Source: Triparma columacea
Lineage: Eukaryota; Sar; Bolidophyceae; Parmales; Triparmaceae
Length of the DNA: 12,162 nucleotides
Assembly (NCBI GenBank): GCA_030267965.1
Contig: BRYA01001550.1
Span: 1-12,162 of the forward strand
Reading direction: 5' to 3'
In this document: positions 1 to 8,600 of the stretch, in pieces
Position numbering within the stretch: position 1 is the first letter of the stretch
How the letters are laid out: every line of letters starts with the position of its first letter
The notes under the pieces: generated by a model
What the model was told of the DNA's origin: nothing
The model's database searches: none
The model's input: only the letters and a program-made list of their open reading frames with translations
Program-made: the position numbers and the translations under genes

Positions 1-402
1 GTGACGTTTTATGGGTTAGGGTTAGGGTTACATACTGTAACGGCTATATACCACTATTCACAATATTACCAAAAAGTAGGGAAAAACGACTAAAAAATTT
101 CTTCCCGACTTTCCCCAAACCCTTACCTTGAAGCTTCAGCTCAGAAACCAGTATTGCAAAAGCAGACCAGAAGAGAGTGGTTATTGTCGGATCTCCTTGA
201 CATCGGAGACCAAATGTACGTAAATAAGACGGTCATTAACATTCTTTCGTAGATAAACTCAGTGGATTTGACGCCATATCGTTTCGGCTATAGTTTTTCA
301 CTATTTTTGCTCGAAAAAGTTCAACCTGGTTGCTAACAACTCTCCCTTTTCATACCACCCAAGCCTGAACCGTCCCTTCCAGCCCACAGATAATCCTCAG
401 AG
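1..402. other. Gene-free left flank with TTAGGG repeats
   Basis: I see no coding region here. Positions 13-30 hold about two and a half units of TTAGGG, the telomere-type repeat used by many protists, fungi and animals. It is too short to be a chromosome end and is best called an interstitial telomere-like tract. The rest is mixed-composition DNA that presumably includes the promoter and 5' UTR of the gene starting at 403. No clear core promoter element stands out. Confidence 0.5.
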
Positions 403-2153
403 ATGACATATGAGTTGAGACCGGACTGGCCAGATTTAGATGCCTATTCCTTTGAGGACTTATTTGGTGAGTTTGAGGGCTGTCACGATACCAGATTTCA
501 AACCAGAGCCTCCCCAACCTCATGTACCCCGAAAAACGGTGACGGCAAGGTCAGCAAAGGTCTCTTTGACGAGACTACACCACAGACGAAGCTTAAGAAC
601 GAGGCAACATCGATTTCAACTTGGAATGCTGAGGATTGCAGTGAGCTTGGTATGGGCACGAGGAAGAGGAGCAGGGTCCGCTACGATTTGCGCGAGTTGA
701 ACGACACTAAAATGAACGCCAGTTCTACGCTCTTACGGGAAGTGAAGTCATTTTCCAGCGCTCAACCACACACCAGCGACATGAAGGTGGATGAAATCGT
801 AACCCCCCCTTATGATGACGAAGATTCAGCCGTCGGCAAAAGCCCAATTGTCAAGACGCATACGAAGAGTTCTGATCGCGTGGACGGTGATGGACATGTA
901 GTCGCCGAGAGCGATTACGACATTCTGGATCTGCTGGGCGAGCTCGCGGGTAGGCGCGAGGATGAGAGACTGGCACTCCTTGAGGGAAACGTCGAGCTTG
1001 GCGAGGGTTCCAATGGCGAAGGTGGCAGTCTTTCCAGTTCCTGCGCGGGAAGAGCGGACAACCAGAATCTTAACACAGGTATCCGCCCCAACGACTTCGA
1101 TGTGTCGACAGATGTTGCACCTGACATTCGTCACATTCTCGACGTTGTTGACAAATCTATGGAAGCTTTGCTCCCTCTCGCTTGCAGGTTCAAACTGGCA
1201 CGGATGCGGGCTTTGGAGTCAACGGCCAGCCCCAGTCGCAGCCCCAAGGCTACTTTCAGCAACACGGCTACATTCTGCTGCCTGATAATCGACAGTTCGG
1301 TCCAGAGACTCTCCCAAGTGGAAACATATGCACTCATGAAGTCAAGGGAAAACAACCTGGAGAAGGCTCTCATGAAGAGATGCTCCGACATGAGAACCCC
1401 GGCGGGCCCACCCCAGCGATTCATAGCGAAGTATTTGCCCGAGATTCCTAGTGCCATGACGCTACGTGATAGCATATTTCACATAGACAGTTTTCACTTC
1501 GACTGCATCATTATCAACTCCTTTCTAGTGAACGCAACCATCGAGAGAAATGCGCCAATGGTTGATTTGTCGACAAGAATGACATCGGCATCGGCATCGA
1601 CATCGACATCGGTAGTGGGTCAGGTTAAGCGCGAAACTGCAGTCACGGAGCCAGCGCCATCCACCAACGGTGTGACAGATGAGTTCTCAACGCTCTTTGA
1701 AACGGTGAGTTGTAGAGTACACGAGATCGAATTAGAGGGGTAATTTTTCTCGTTGACATTGCATCACATTATTTTATCATTTGACAATCGTGTTCTATTC
1801 CCATGTTAGGGTTATAATTCTTCTTTTAACATCTTCATCGCATCATTCCTTCACAGGTTGACCTCATCAACAAATTTCAGAACCTGACGACATCTTACAA
1901 CATCATTCTTCACAATTTCGAGGCCAAAGAGTACATCAAGTGGCACACCTTGACGTGCAACAAGGCGCAAGGCCAACACACGCCTCAGTTTCTGAAATAC
2001 ACCCCCCATCTCAAGGAGGAGTTACACATGGAACATAGCAACTATATCAGCGTTGATCAATTCTCTTGCTGCCACTTTATGTCCGACTTTATTCTCGCGA
2101 AATACGTCGCCAGAGAGGGAGGGAGAGAGAGAGAGAGAGAGAGGAAACGTTGA
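403..2153 (+). CDS. Two-exon hypothetical protein, 532 aa
   Basis: I do not recognise this protein. Exon 1 is 403-1704 and exon 2 is 1857-2153. The GTGAGT donor at 1705 and the TTCACAG acceptor ending at 1856 join in phase 0 (434 + 98 residues). Splicing avoids a stop at 1741-1743 and links to an open frame. The protein is hydrophilic with Ser/Thr-rich stretches, an alternating Ser/Ala/Thr run around residues 392-404 coded by a CATCGG/CATCGA hexamer repeat, and no signal peptide or membrane segment. Its last residues (about 84-98 of exon 2) are an Arg/Glu run read from the GA microsatellite. Oddly, residues about 159-216 are translated antisense to an eIF4A-like fragment (877-1050). This gene could therefore be young or partly spurious, but the clean splice and 532 open codons favour a real gene. 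Confidence 0.55.
877..1050 (-). pseudogene. eIF4A-like DEAD-box helicase fragment, antisense
   Basis: Read on the minus strand, about 58 codons match the N-terminal RecA-like domain of translation initiation factor eIF4A. AGTGKT (motif I, Walker A) is at 1044-1027, followed by [16 protein letters not shown] (motif Ia) starts at 954, and ALGDYM follows near its end. Codons end mostly in C or G, as in a genuinely coding stretch. Before AGTGKT the frame continues but similarity is lost after a pyrimidine-rich stretch ending in CAG, which looks like a splice acceptor. After residue 86 of the frame (877) similarity stops abruptly. Motif Q upstream and the GG, TPGR, DEAD and later motifs downstream are absent on the minus strand. 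It is a broken, isolated piece, probably one captured exon, lying wholly within exon 1 of the plus-strand gene. It has no ATG of its own. Confidence 0.8.
1705..1856 (+). other. Intron of the 403-2153 gene
   Basis: GTGAGT donor and TTCACAG acceptor, 152 bp, phase 0, T-rich before the acceptor. It contains GTTAGGGTTAT at 1805, a telomere-like decamer also present at 4451. Confidence 0.7.
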
Positions 2154-2177
2154 GAGAGAGAGAGAGAGATAGCAAAC

Positions 2178-2220
<43 letters not shown>
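2114..2220. repeat. GA microsatellite
   Basis: A run of AG/GA dinucleotides, interrupted twice by AACGTTGAGAG units (from about 2146 and 2175). The left end codes the Arg/Glu tail and stop of the upstream gene. Confidence 0.95.
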
Positions 2221-2222
<2 letters not shown>

Positions 2223-2480
2223 CAAGCAGGGGGTTATTACAGTAATACTACCCTACTATTTTGATTGCAGCAAGCAGGGCAAGGAGTAAGGCAAATGAAG
2301 CGCAAAACAACAAGGAAAAGAACAACGAAAATAACAAGGAAAAAACAAGGAAACCGAAAAGAGAGAGAGAGAGAGTGACAAGCAGGGGGTTATTACAGTA
2401 ATACTACCCTACTATTTTGATTGCAGCAAGCAGGGCAAGGAGTAAGGCAAATGAAGCGCAAAACAACAAGGAAAAGAACA
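2205..2480. repeat. 120-bp direct repeat, 156-bp period
   Basis: Positions 2205-2324 recur at 2361-2480 without any difference I can find. Each copy opens with 15 bases of GA repeat, then a unit containing TTATTACAGTAATACTACCC and TTTTGATTGCAG, and ends in A-rich sequence. The 36-bp spacer is A/G-rich. The exact identity implies a recent duplication, possibly by slippage or unequal exchange at the GA tracts. No protein is evident in either copy. Confidence 0.9.
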
Positions 2481-2585
2481 TGTAACAAGGAAACCAAAGA
2501 CAAAAGGAAAAAAACGAAAGAACAAAGAAAGACGAACGCACAAGGAAAATAAACAAGGGACAAAAATTCAAAAAGAAAACAAACT
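2305..2585. repeat. A-rich AACAAGGAAA array
   Basis: Degenerate copies of AACAAGGAAA occur near 2308, 2333, 2343, 2464, 2482 and 2550. The region downstream of the convergent gene ends (2154-2615) holds only this array, the GA tract and the direct repeat. I see no gene in it; minus-strand frames are Phe/Leu-rich low-complexity translations of A-rich DNA. Confidence 0.6.
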
Positions 2586-2615
2586 TGCAACCTTATTACT
2601 GCCCTTAGAACAGTA

Positions 2616-4211
2616 TCAACTCCTATAGTCAGCATTGACAGCTACGTATTCCTTCGTAAGGTCACTTCCCCAAACCCTCCCGTGCCCTTTCCCCAAACTG
2701 AAGTCAATAACTATCGAGACTTCTTTGTCATGCTCAGGGTGTTTGGATGTTGTAGAATATTCGCAATCCTTTATGTAAGCACTCAAACGATCCTCCTTGC
2801 TGCCATCCAAGTCAAAAGTTCCTTCTTTGAATATACTTTCACCTGCTCAGCATGAAGCGATATCAAGGGTTAATACATTTTTGAGGGTGCGGGGAAATTG
2901 GAGGGAGGAGGAGGGGAGAGGGGACGCGTCTAAAACGTCTAGCAATCAACTCGTCGCATTTCTCACCTCCCATAGACATGTTGCATTTACTCCAATCAAT
3001 CTTATTCGCCCCCCTTTCTCTCTTGCCAACCCAACTCCCAACGGCGCCAGCGATCCTTCCAACGTTCGGGTCATTGCCAGCTATGGCAGTCTTCACAAGC
3101 GGACTATTGATTACGGATTTCCCAATCTCACGAGCCTCAGAGTCAGGGCCCGGGTAATTCAAGACTTCTACCTTGATGACATGCCCCGTACCCTCTCCGT
3201 TCCTAACAATACCACTCGCAAGTTTCTCGCACACCCCTTCAAGCGCGTTCTCAAAGTCCTCCTCCTTGACCTCCTCCCCATCCTCCTTGCAGAGGACCAC
3301 AAACATGTCAGAGGTGGACTCGTCACTGTCAACGGAAATGCAGTTGAAGGTCTTGTCCGCGACCCTCTCGACAATCGACTGCAGCTTGGAGGGAGGGGGC
3401 TTGCAGTCAGCAAGGACATAACACAGCATGGTGCCCATGTTCGGTTCGATCATTCCTGCCCCCTTGGCAGCACCAACCATCAGCGAGTTTTTGCCCAGCT
3501 TGGCAGACTCGAGCTTCGGCCAGCGGTCGGTGGTCATTATTGCCGACGCGAATTCCAGGGGAGTGCACGACTCGGCTTTGGGGAGCGTGTCTATTGCAGA
3601 AACCATTTCATTGACGGGCAAGTCCCATCCTATAACCCCGGTACTAGCCGGGATGACATCCTGCACATTGAAGGTCGCTTTCACTTTATCTACCACCTTG
3701 GCGCAGTTTTCGTCGCCAGAGCGGGCGGCAACATTCGAGATTTTGTTGTTTATTATTAGAGCATCAACCCGGTTTTTAATATTTTCCCTAATGTACTTTA
3801 TGGGAGCACCGCAAATCTGATTACGTGTGAGGCAGTAGCCAACTTCGAAGCCACCGTCACCCTCAACGAAGGTAATGTCCATCGGAAGGTTTTTCATATT
3901 TGGAGCCTCACGAGGTGTGAAGGTCACAGAGGTTGTGCGGACATTGAATCCAGATGGAAACGAAGGCGTAGCATCGTTTAGCGCTGACAAATAGGGGTGA
4001 GAGAGCGACAAAGACAGGCAACTGAGAACTGAGAAGCACGGGAATGGTTGGGAGTGAGAATTTGAGGCTCAGATGGGGGTGTTGTTGTCGGGGGACCTCC
4101 GTTTCTTCAAGAGGACACCAAAAAACCTCGGCGGGGAAAAGGGAAAACAGGAGAAATTGAAGCGAAAAACTCACAAAGCGACGTCGAAACGACAATCGTA
4201 AGGTACTTCAT
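2616..4211 (-). CDS. argJ: ArgJ: glutamate N-acetyltransferase / ornithine acetyltransferase
   Basis: ArgJ transfers acetyl from N-acetylornithine to glutamate (and in bifunctional forms makes N-acetylglutamate from acetyl-CoA), recycling acetyl in arginine synthesis; in algae it is usually in plastid or mitochondrion. Exons: 4211-4175, 3983-2967 and 2842-2616, giving 426 aa, normal for the family. Visible motifs are PASTGVIG (oxyanion-hole STG), MTTDRWPK, KGAGMIEPNM and then GTML. Thr197 of GTML is the expected nucleophile and self-cleavage point that splits alpha and beta chains. The C-terminus has GSDLTKEYV and NADYRS. The last exon restores the GGESIFKEG and SAYIKD block lost if the 2966 donor is ignored. 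The ATG at 4211 is inferred: exon 2 has no ATG before residue 42 and a stop upstream in frame. The first 13 residues are hydrophobic and Ser/Thr-rich, perhaps part of a targeting peptide. The usual NSGNAN-like signature is replaced by NNKISN. Confidence 0.9.
2843..2966 (-). other. argJ intron 2
   Basis: Donor GTGAGA begins at 2966 and the acceptor GAGCAG ends at 2843; 124 bp, splitting a Gly codon after its first base. Removal rejoins the conserved C-terminal ArgJ block in frame, which is strong support. Confidence 0.9.
3984..4174 (-). other. argJ intron 1
   Basis: Donor GTGAGT begins at 4174 and the acceptor TTTGTCAG ends at 3984; 191 bp, pyrimidine-rich. It joins a 12-codon first exon to the ArgJ body in phase 1. 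Other AG sites lie upstream, so the exact acceptor is less sure than the donor. Confidence 0.6.
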
Positions 4212-4348
4212 TCTCCAAATAAATATGGCTTGTGTGAAAGTGCTTCACGACGGGCTCAGGATCCCGGATCTCAGATCTCAGGTAAATATATATATATATG
4301 ATATAGGGTGGCTCTTCGCTCTTCCAAACCATAGAGCTCTCTGGAAAA
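4212..4348. promoter_or_regulatory. Shared divergent promoter region with a TA run
   Basis: Only 137 bp separate the inferred argJ ATG (minus, 4211) from the ATG of the plus-strand gene at 4349. A TA dinucleotide run at about 4286-4304 could act as a TATA element in either direction. An ATG at 4225 opens a 73-codon plus frame that is not in frame with the 4349 protein unless spliced. I treat this as the intergenic control region. Confidence 0.4.
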
Positions 4349-5571
4349 ATGGTTTCGAGGTCAAGGAGTCATTCAAAAGCAACAACCAAACGCCGAAGTC
4401 GTTCGGCGAAGGCCAATCCCAAGAGGGTCGATGCTGCAGGGGCTGAATCAGTTAGGGTTATGACAATGAACTGCAGAGGTTACTTTGACAGATACCTCCA
4501 AAGGGTAGATCTTCTGAAGGAGACGATGAAAAGTGCGTCCCCCGACGTCATTGGGTGTCAGGAAGTGATGGTTAATGGCGCTGGAATGGATGAAGATTTA
4601 GCAGGTGAGAGGAGAGGGTGCCATCACAAGTGCCAGCTTACCCCGAGAGAGGAGAGGGTGCGATCCCAAGTGCCAGCTTATCGCTGCCTAACCCCACCTC
4701 TTTAGGGTTCTTAAATTTCAAGGCGTATTCTGACGCTGGGATTTTGACCAGTTTGTTCACTTGCGGAAGTGCCGGAGGCGAATATGGTCCCCTTGTAACC
4801 CTGATATTTGTTGGCATTCTGAGATGCCTCAACTTTGCCCTCACTATTCCGTTCGCTGGAAGGTTGGTAGGCTTGATGCCGTTGGTCTTGGAGACTTTGA
4901 GGGAGAAAGTTGGCAGATTGATTGGCGTGGACATATTCAATTTGTACTATGTCACACTTGGGGCATTCTTCGGCATCAGCACCTTCGTTGACACTTCACA
5001 TTACAAAGTTGCGAGGTTCGCCAAGCTTGTCCTCCAGCCAAAGGGAGTGAGGAAACACCTCGGGACGGCGACGAGGGTTCTGATACGGAGCAGAGAGACA
5101 GGGAAGGCATTGTTTTGGTTTGTGAACATCCATTACATCCATTTCACGAACGACGAGGGCAAACGGATGAGGGTGGAAGAGTGCAAGAGGGTGCTCAAGT
5201 GGATGCAAGGATGCACTGGGGAGACCGACAGGTGCATCATTGCAGGAGACCACAACACGCTCATGAAGAACGAAGGCATATTCAAACTAATGAAGGCTAA
5301 CGGATACGAGTCGGCGCACAAGAAAATCCATGGGAAGGAGCCGGAGTCAACATGGCCAACTGGTCTCAAGAGCATATACATGGATACAGATGGGTTCGAT
5401 TTGCCTGCAGTGAAGAACGGAGGTGGAATTTGTTTGGATTTTATATTTTTCCGTGGAAAAGGCTTGACGGTAAAGGATGCCGGAGTAGTTGGGAACAAGC
5501 CTTCACCCGAAGATAAGACCCTCTACCCGTCGGATCATGCCGCAATCTGGGCGGATATCTTGGTCGAATAA
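4349..5571 (+). CDS. Endonuclease/exonuclease/phosphatase (EEP) fold protein
   Basis: Two exons, 4349-4604 and 4706-5571, give 373 aa. The EEP (DNase I-like) metal and catalytic residues are in order: Asn41 in MTMNCRG, Glu72 in CQEV, His228 in VNIHY, Asp267 and Asn269 in GDHN, Asp330 in LDFIF and Asp362-His363 in the C-terminal SDHAAIW. A hydrolase of phosphodiester or phosphomonoester bonds is expected; the substrate (nucleic acid, inositol phosphate or sphingomyelin) cannot be told from sequence. The start is the first in-frame ATG with A at -3 and G at +4. The first 30 residues are Arg/Ser/Lys-rich and NLS-like. Between Glu72 and the core strands there is an unusually long hydrophobic stretch, residues about 112-160, that may be an insertion, a membrane segment or a missed intron. 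It is divergent from argJ and convergent with the cap-binding-like gene, with 88 bp between stop codons. Confidence 0.8.
4605..4705 (+). other. EEP gene intron containing a tandem repeat
   Basis: Donor GTGAGA at 4605, acceptor CTCTTTAG ending at 4705; 101 bp, phase 1. Inside, 4607-4640 recurs at 4647-4680 (40-bp period, two mismatches in 34). The first copy overlaps the donor; the second lacks the GT. Confidence 0.75.
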
Positions 5572-5659
5572 TAGAGGAAGACCGAAGAATGAAAACCATG
5601 AACCACTTTCATATTCCAAATTCCCGACTTTTCTTTTGCCCCTCCCACTCCCCCCCCCA
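5572..5659. other. Short convergent intergenic region
   Basis: These 88 bp separate the stop codons of the EEP gene (plus) and the cap-binding-like gene (minus). The sequence is pyrimidine-rich on the plus strand. The 3' UTRs of the two genes almost certainly overlap. I see no defined poly(A) signal. Confidence 0.6.
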
Positions 5660-8600
5660 CTAGACTCCGTAAAGTTTCTTACCCTCGCCCCACCCCTCTC
5701 CGTTCCAGATCCCCTTCACAATAGCTTCTGCCCCTATTCCCCAAATTCCGCAATTGAGGGCGACGGTCAAAGCATCCCCCTCCTTCCTGTTCTTTTTCGC
5801 CTCCTGGAGCAGCACCTTGAAGGCCTCCTTGATGTCTACGCTAGCGTCTGCTTCCCTCTTCTCACTTCCACCCGCTCCATCATTCATCATCTCCTCCTCC
5901 CCCACCTCGTCGTCTTCCTCATCGTCGTCAAAGCTGCAGTTGTCGCCAGCCTTCCCCCTCTCCCACACGGAGACCTTGAGTAGCTCCATCATGTCCCAGG
6001 ATCCCTCCTCTAGGTCCGCCACCCTCTCCTCTACGACCCACATGGCGATCTCCTTGCACGAGACAACCTTCTGCTTGACAATTTCTTTGAGAGCCCGAAG
6101 CACAGTCGTCTTGCCAGACCAAGATAAGAATTCAAACATGGTGTTCAGCAGCTCCTTCACCACCCCCCCCCTGCTAGCTTGTCCGGTGGCAACGTCTTTT
6201 TCCATCACTTCCCTAAACGCTTTCCCGGGGAACCCCCTCCCGAGTTCAAACACCGCCAGGGCCACTTCCCTGGTCCTTGTGAGCTTCTCAGACCTCTCGA
6301 TCTCGTCATTGTAGACGTCCAAGACGGTCAAGATTGGGTTGTCGGCCGGTAGACCCACGCCCGCCTTCGCGTTGATCTCGCGAACAGACATTTGGATCTT
6401 TCCCTTTATGCCCTCAGTGCCCTCAGAGAGTGCAGGGGCAGTGGGAAGGAACTCCTCCCCATCTTCTCCTACCCACCTCATTGCCCTGTCTCTTCCCACG
6501 CCATCGATAATGTCCATGGTTACGCCCTTGGCGAAAGCCAGGACTACAGGGTTCTCCTTGCTGTCCTCCGCCCATCTCTTCCACGCTGGCCATTTCCCCC
6601 CCGCCATCTTAATGAATGTCGAGGTTATCTCGCGGAGCCTGTAGCGGGCTCCACGGGCGAGGTTCTCGGCGTCCTCAACAGTCTTGACGACGCATATCAT
6701 GAAAGCATCGTAGAAGGCCTGCTCGGCCTGACCGAGCAGGAATGCAACCTTTGCGATTAGGAGGGGCTTGAATGCGTTGGACATCCCCAAGGTTAGGAGC
6801 GAGAGTGTGACGAGCATGGCGTCAACGTCCTCAATATTAGTGTCCTTGGTTTTGCCATCCGCCATATCCATATCGTTCTCATTCTCGTTAGACTGTGACT
6901 ACGAAGAGCGAAGCGAGCCGAGGGAAGGGTTGTGTTAGTGTGTATAGGAGCTACAGTATCGGATAACGAAGACCTCGACGTGGGGTAACTATCTTTGCGA
7001 TACTATTTATATTCACTCCTTGTCCATTCTCACCTTTCCGAGTTCCCTCCCCCCCCTATTCTTGGTCATCTTCAGTATCTCCTCGACAAGGTCCTCATCC
7101 TTTCCCGCTACTACGCACCCAGAGGTGAAGGTGGGACGGTAAAGCTCGATCACGTCACGAAGCTGCTCGATGGCGATTCTTTTGTCGGTCCTATTGAATA
7201 CCCTCTCGACTTCCCCTCCGACCTCGTCCTCCTCGTCGAAGAGGTTGAACCTTGGGAGTACATGTTTGGTGTACCTGGCGCTGCCGGACAAGTCAAGCCC
7301 TTCCAAGTTCTGGATGGTTAGCTTGGGGAGTGGGTCGACGTTGCCGTCCTCGTCTCTATCGGCCCACTCGACCCCGGTCCAATCCCCTTCCTCCTTCTTC
7401 CAATTCCCATTCTTGAGTCCATCCTTCCTCTCTTTCTCTCTCTCCTTACACCCGTCGTAGCTCCACTCCCTCCTCTCTTCCTCCTCTTCCTCCCCCTCTG
7501 GCGTCGTCAGCATAACAGACCCGAAGCCCGTATCCCACCATCCCTCCCACGCCTCCCCCGAGCCCAGCTCTATCGCCAGGGCCTCCCCGAGTCCCCCCGC
7601 CCTGTTGGCCACGACCTCCATGAGCCTCACCCACCCCTCTTCCTCCACGACGCCAAGATCGACGAGCTTCTTGATCGTACTTAGCCCGTTCCGGCCCTCT
7701 ACGCCTTTGCCCATCTTAATCGCCTTGCAAGTCTCAGCGACCAGGCCATGGACAACCCTCTGGGTCCAGTGTTCAATCTCCCTGACAGCCTTGGCTCTCT
7801 TCTCCTTCTCTCCTTCATCCATCCCCTCCTCGTCCTCGTTGACGAAATCGTCCACCTTCTTCCCCGCCATAACTATCAGCCGAGCATACCTATCCCCGAA
7901 GCACATTGCGCAGTTGACAATCGTGCTCCCAGCGACTCCGACTAAGGAATGGGGGTTAAGTGAAAGGCCGAGTCAAGGGGATTAGAAAGAGGTCGGACGG
8001 AGGCTAGATAAAGAAGCAAAGTGGCAAAACAACTCACCTCGCTCCATGACCCCATCTGTGAAAGCAGCCAAGTCGAACGTGGCGTCCACATCTTTGTAGA
8101 CCGGCCTCTTCTTAGGCTCGCCAGGACCCTTGTCCGCCCCTTCCTCTGAGTGCACGAACCCCATGTTCCCGACCTTGGCCTCGTCCTTCCTCCCCTTGGT
8201 GACCCCATACAGGAAAGCGCCTTCAGGGTCCGCCAGCCAGTCGTACCCTCCGTCGGGCTTCTTTTCCTCCTCCGCATCGCCGCCCTCACCGTCGGCTGTC
8301 GGGGTGGGTTCAGAGGCCTCGTCGTCGACCCCGAAGTTCCACCTGATGAACATCCCATCCTTCCCCCCCAGCACTGTCGCCATCTTGTCCATCTTACTCT
8401 CCCACCCCTCCCCCCCCTCGTCTACACCCGACTTCACCAGGATCTTAACGAGCGGCTGCACGGCGCTCGACGCCGAGGACTTGGCTGTTGTGGTGGTCAC
8501 GGACTTGAAGGAGCCCATGACACGGGTGCGGGGGCCGGAGGAGTTGTTGCCGCGGTTGTTGTAGGGACCTGAACGACGGTCGCGCCGAGCCGATCCGCGG

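Noticed and set aside
2205..2480. CRISPR-like or transposon terminal repeats
   Set aside because: There are only two direct copies, no inverted termini, no transposase and no regular spacers in a eukaryotic setting.
2393..2635. Minus-strand Phe/Leu-rich ORF that looks membrane-like
   Set aside because: It is the translation of the A-rich repeat array and overlaps the last argJ exon in another frame; low complexity explains its hydrophobicity.
2797..3759. Long plus-strand ORF (320 codons)
   Set aside because: It is antisense to argJ, whose conserved motifs prove the minus strand is coding; no recognisable protein is seen on the plus strand.
3908..4195. Minus ORF as an alternative argJ N-terminus with a signal-like start
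   Set aside because: It begins at TTG, is out of frame with ArgJ, and falls mostly in the inferred intron 1. The ATG at 4211 with a GTGAGT donor gives an in-frame join.
4225..4281. Upstream ATG exon for the EEP gene ending at a GTAAAT donor
   Set aside because: An in-frame join to the 4349 protein would need a 25-bp intron (4282-4306), too short to trust; the 4349 ATG has a better context.
7013..7906. Separate gene starting at 7906
   Set aside because: Acceptor at 7942 and donor at 7033 join this frame in phase to both neighbours, so I treat it as exon 2 of one gene.
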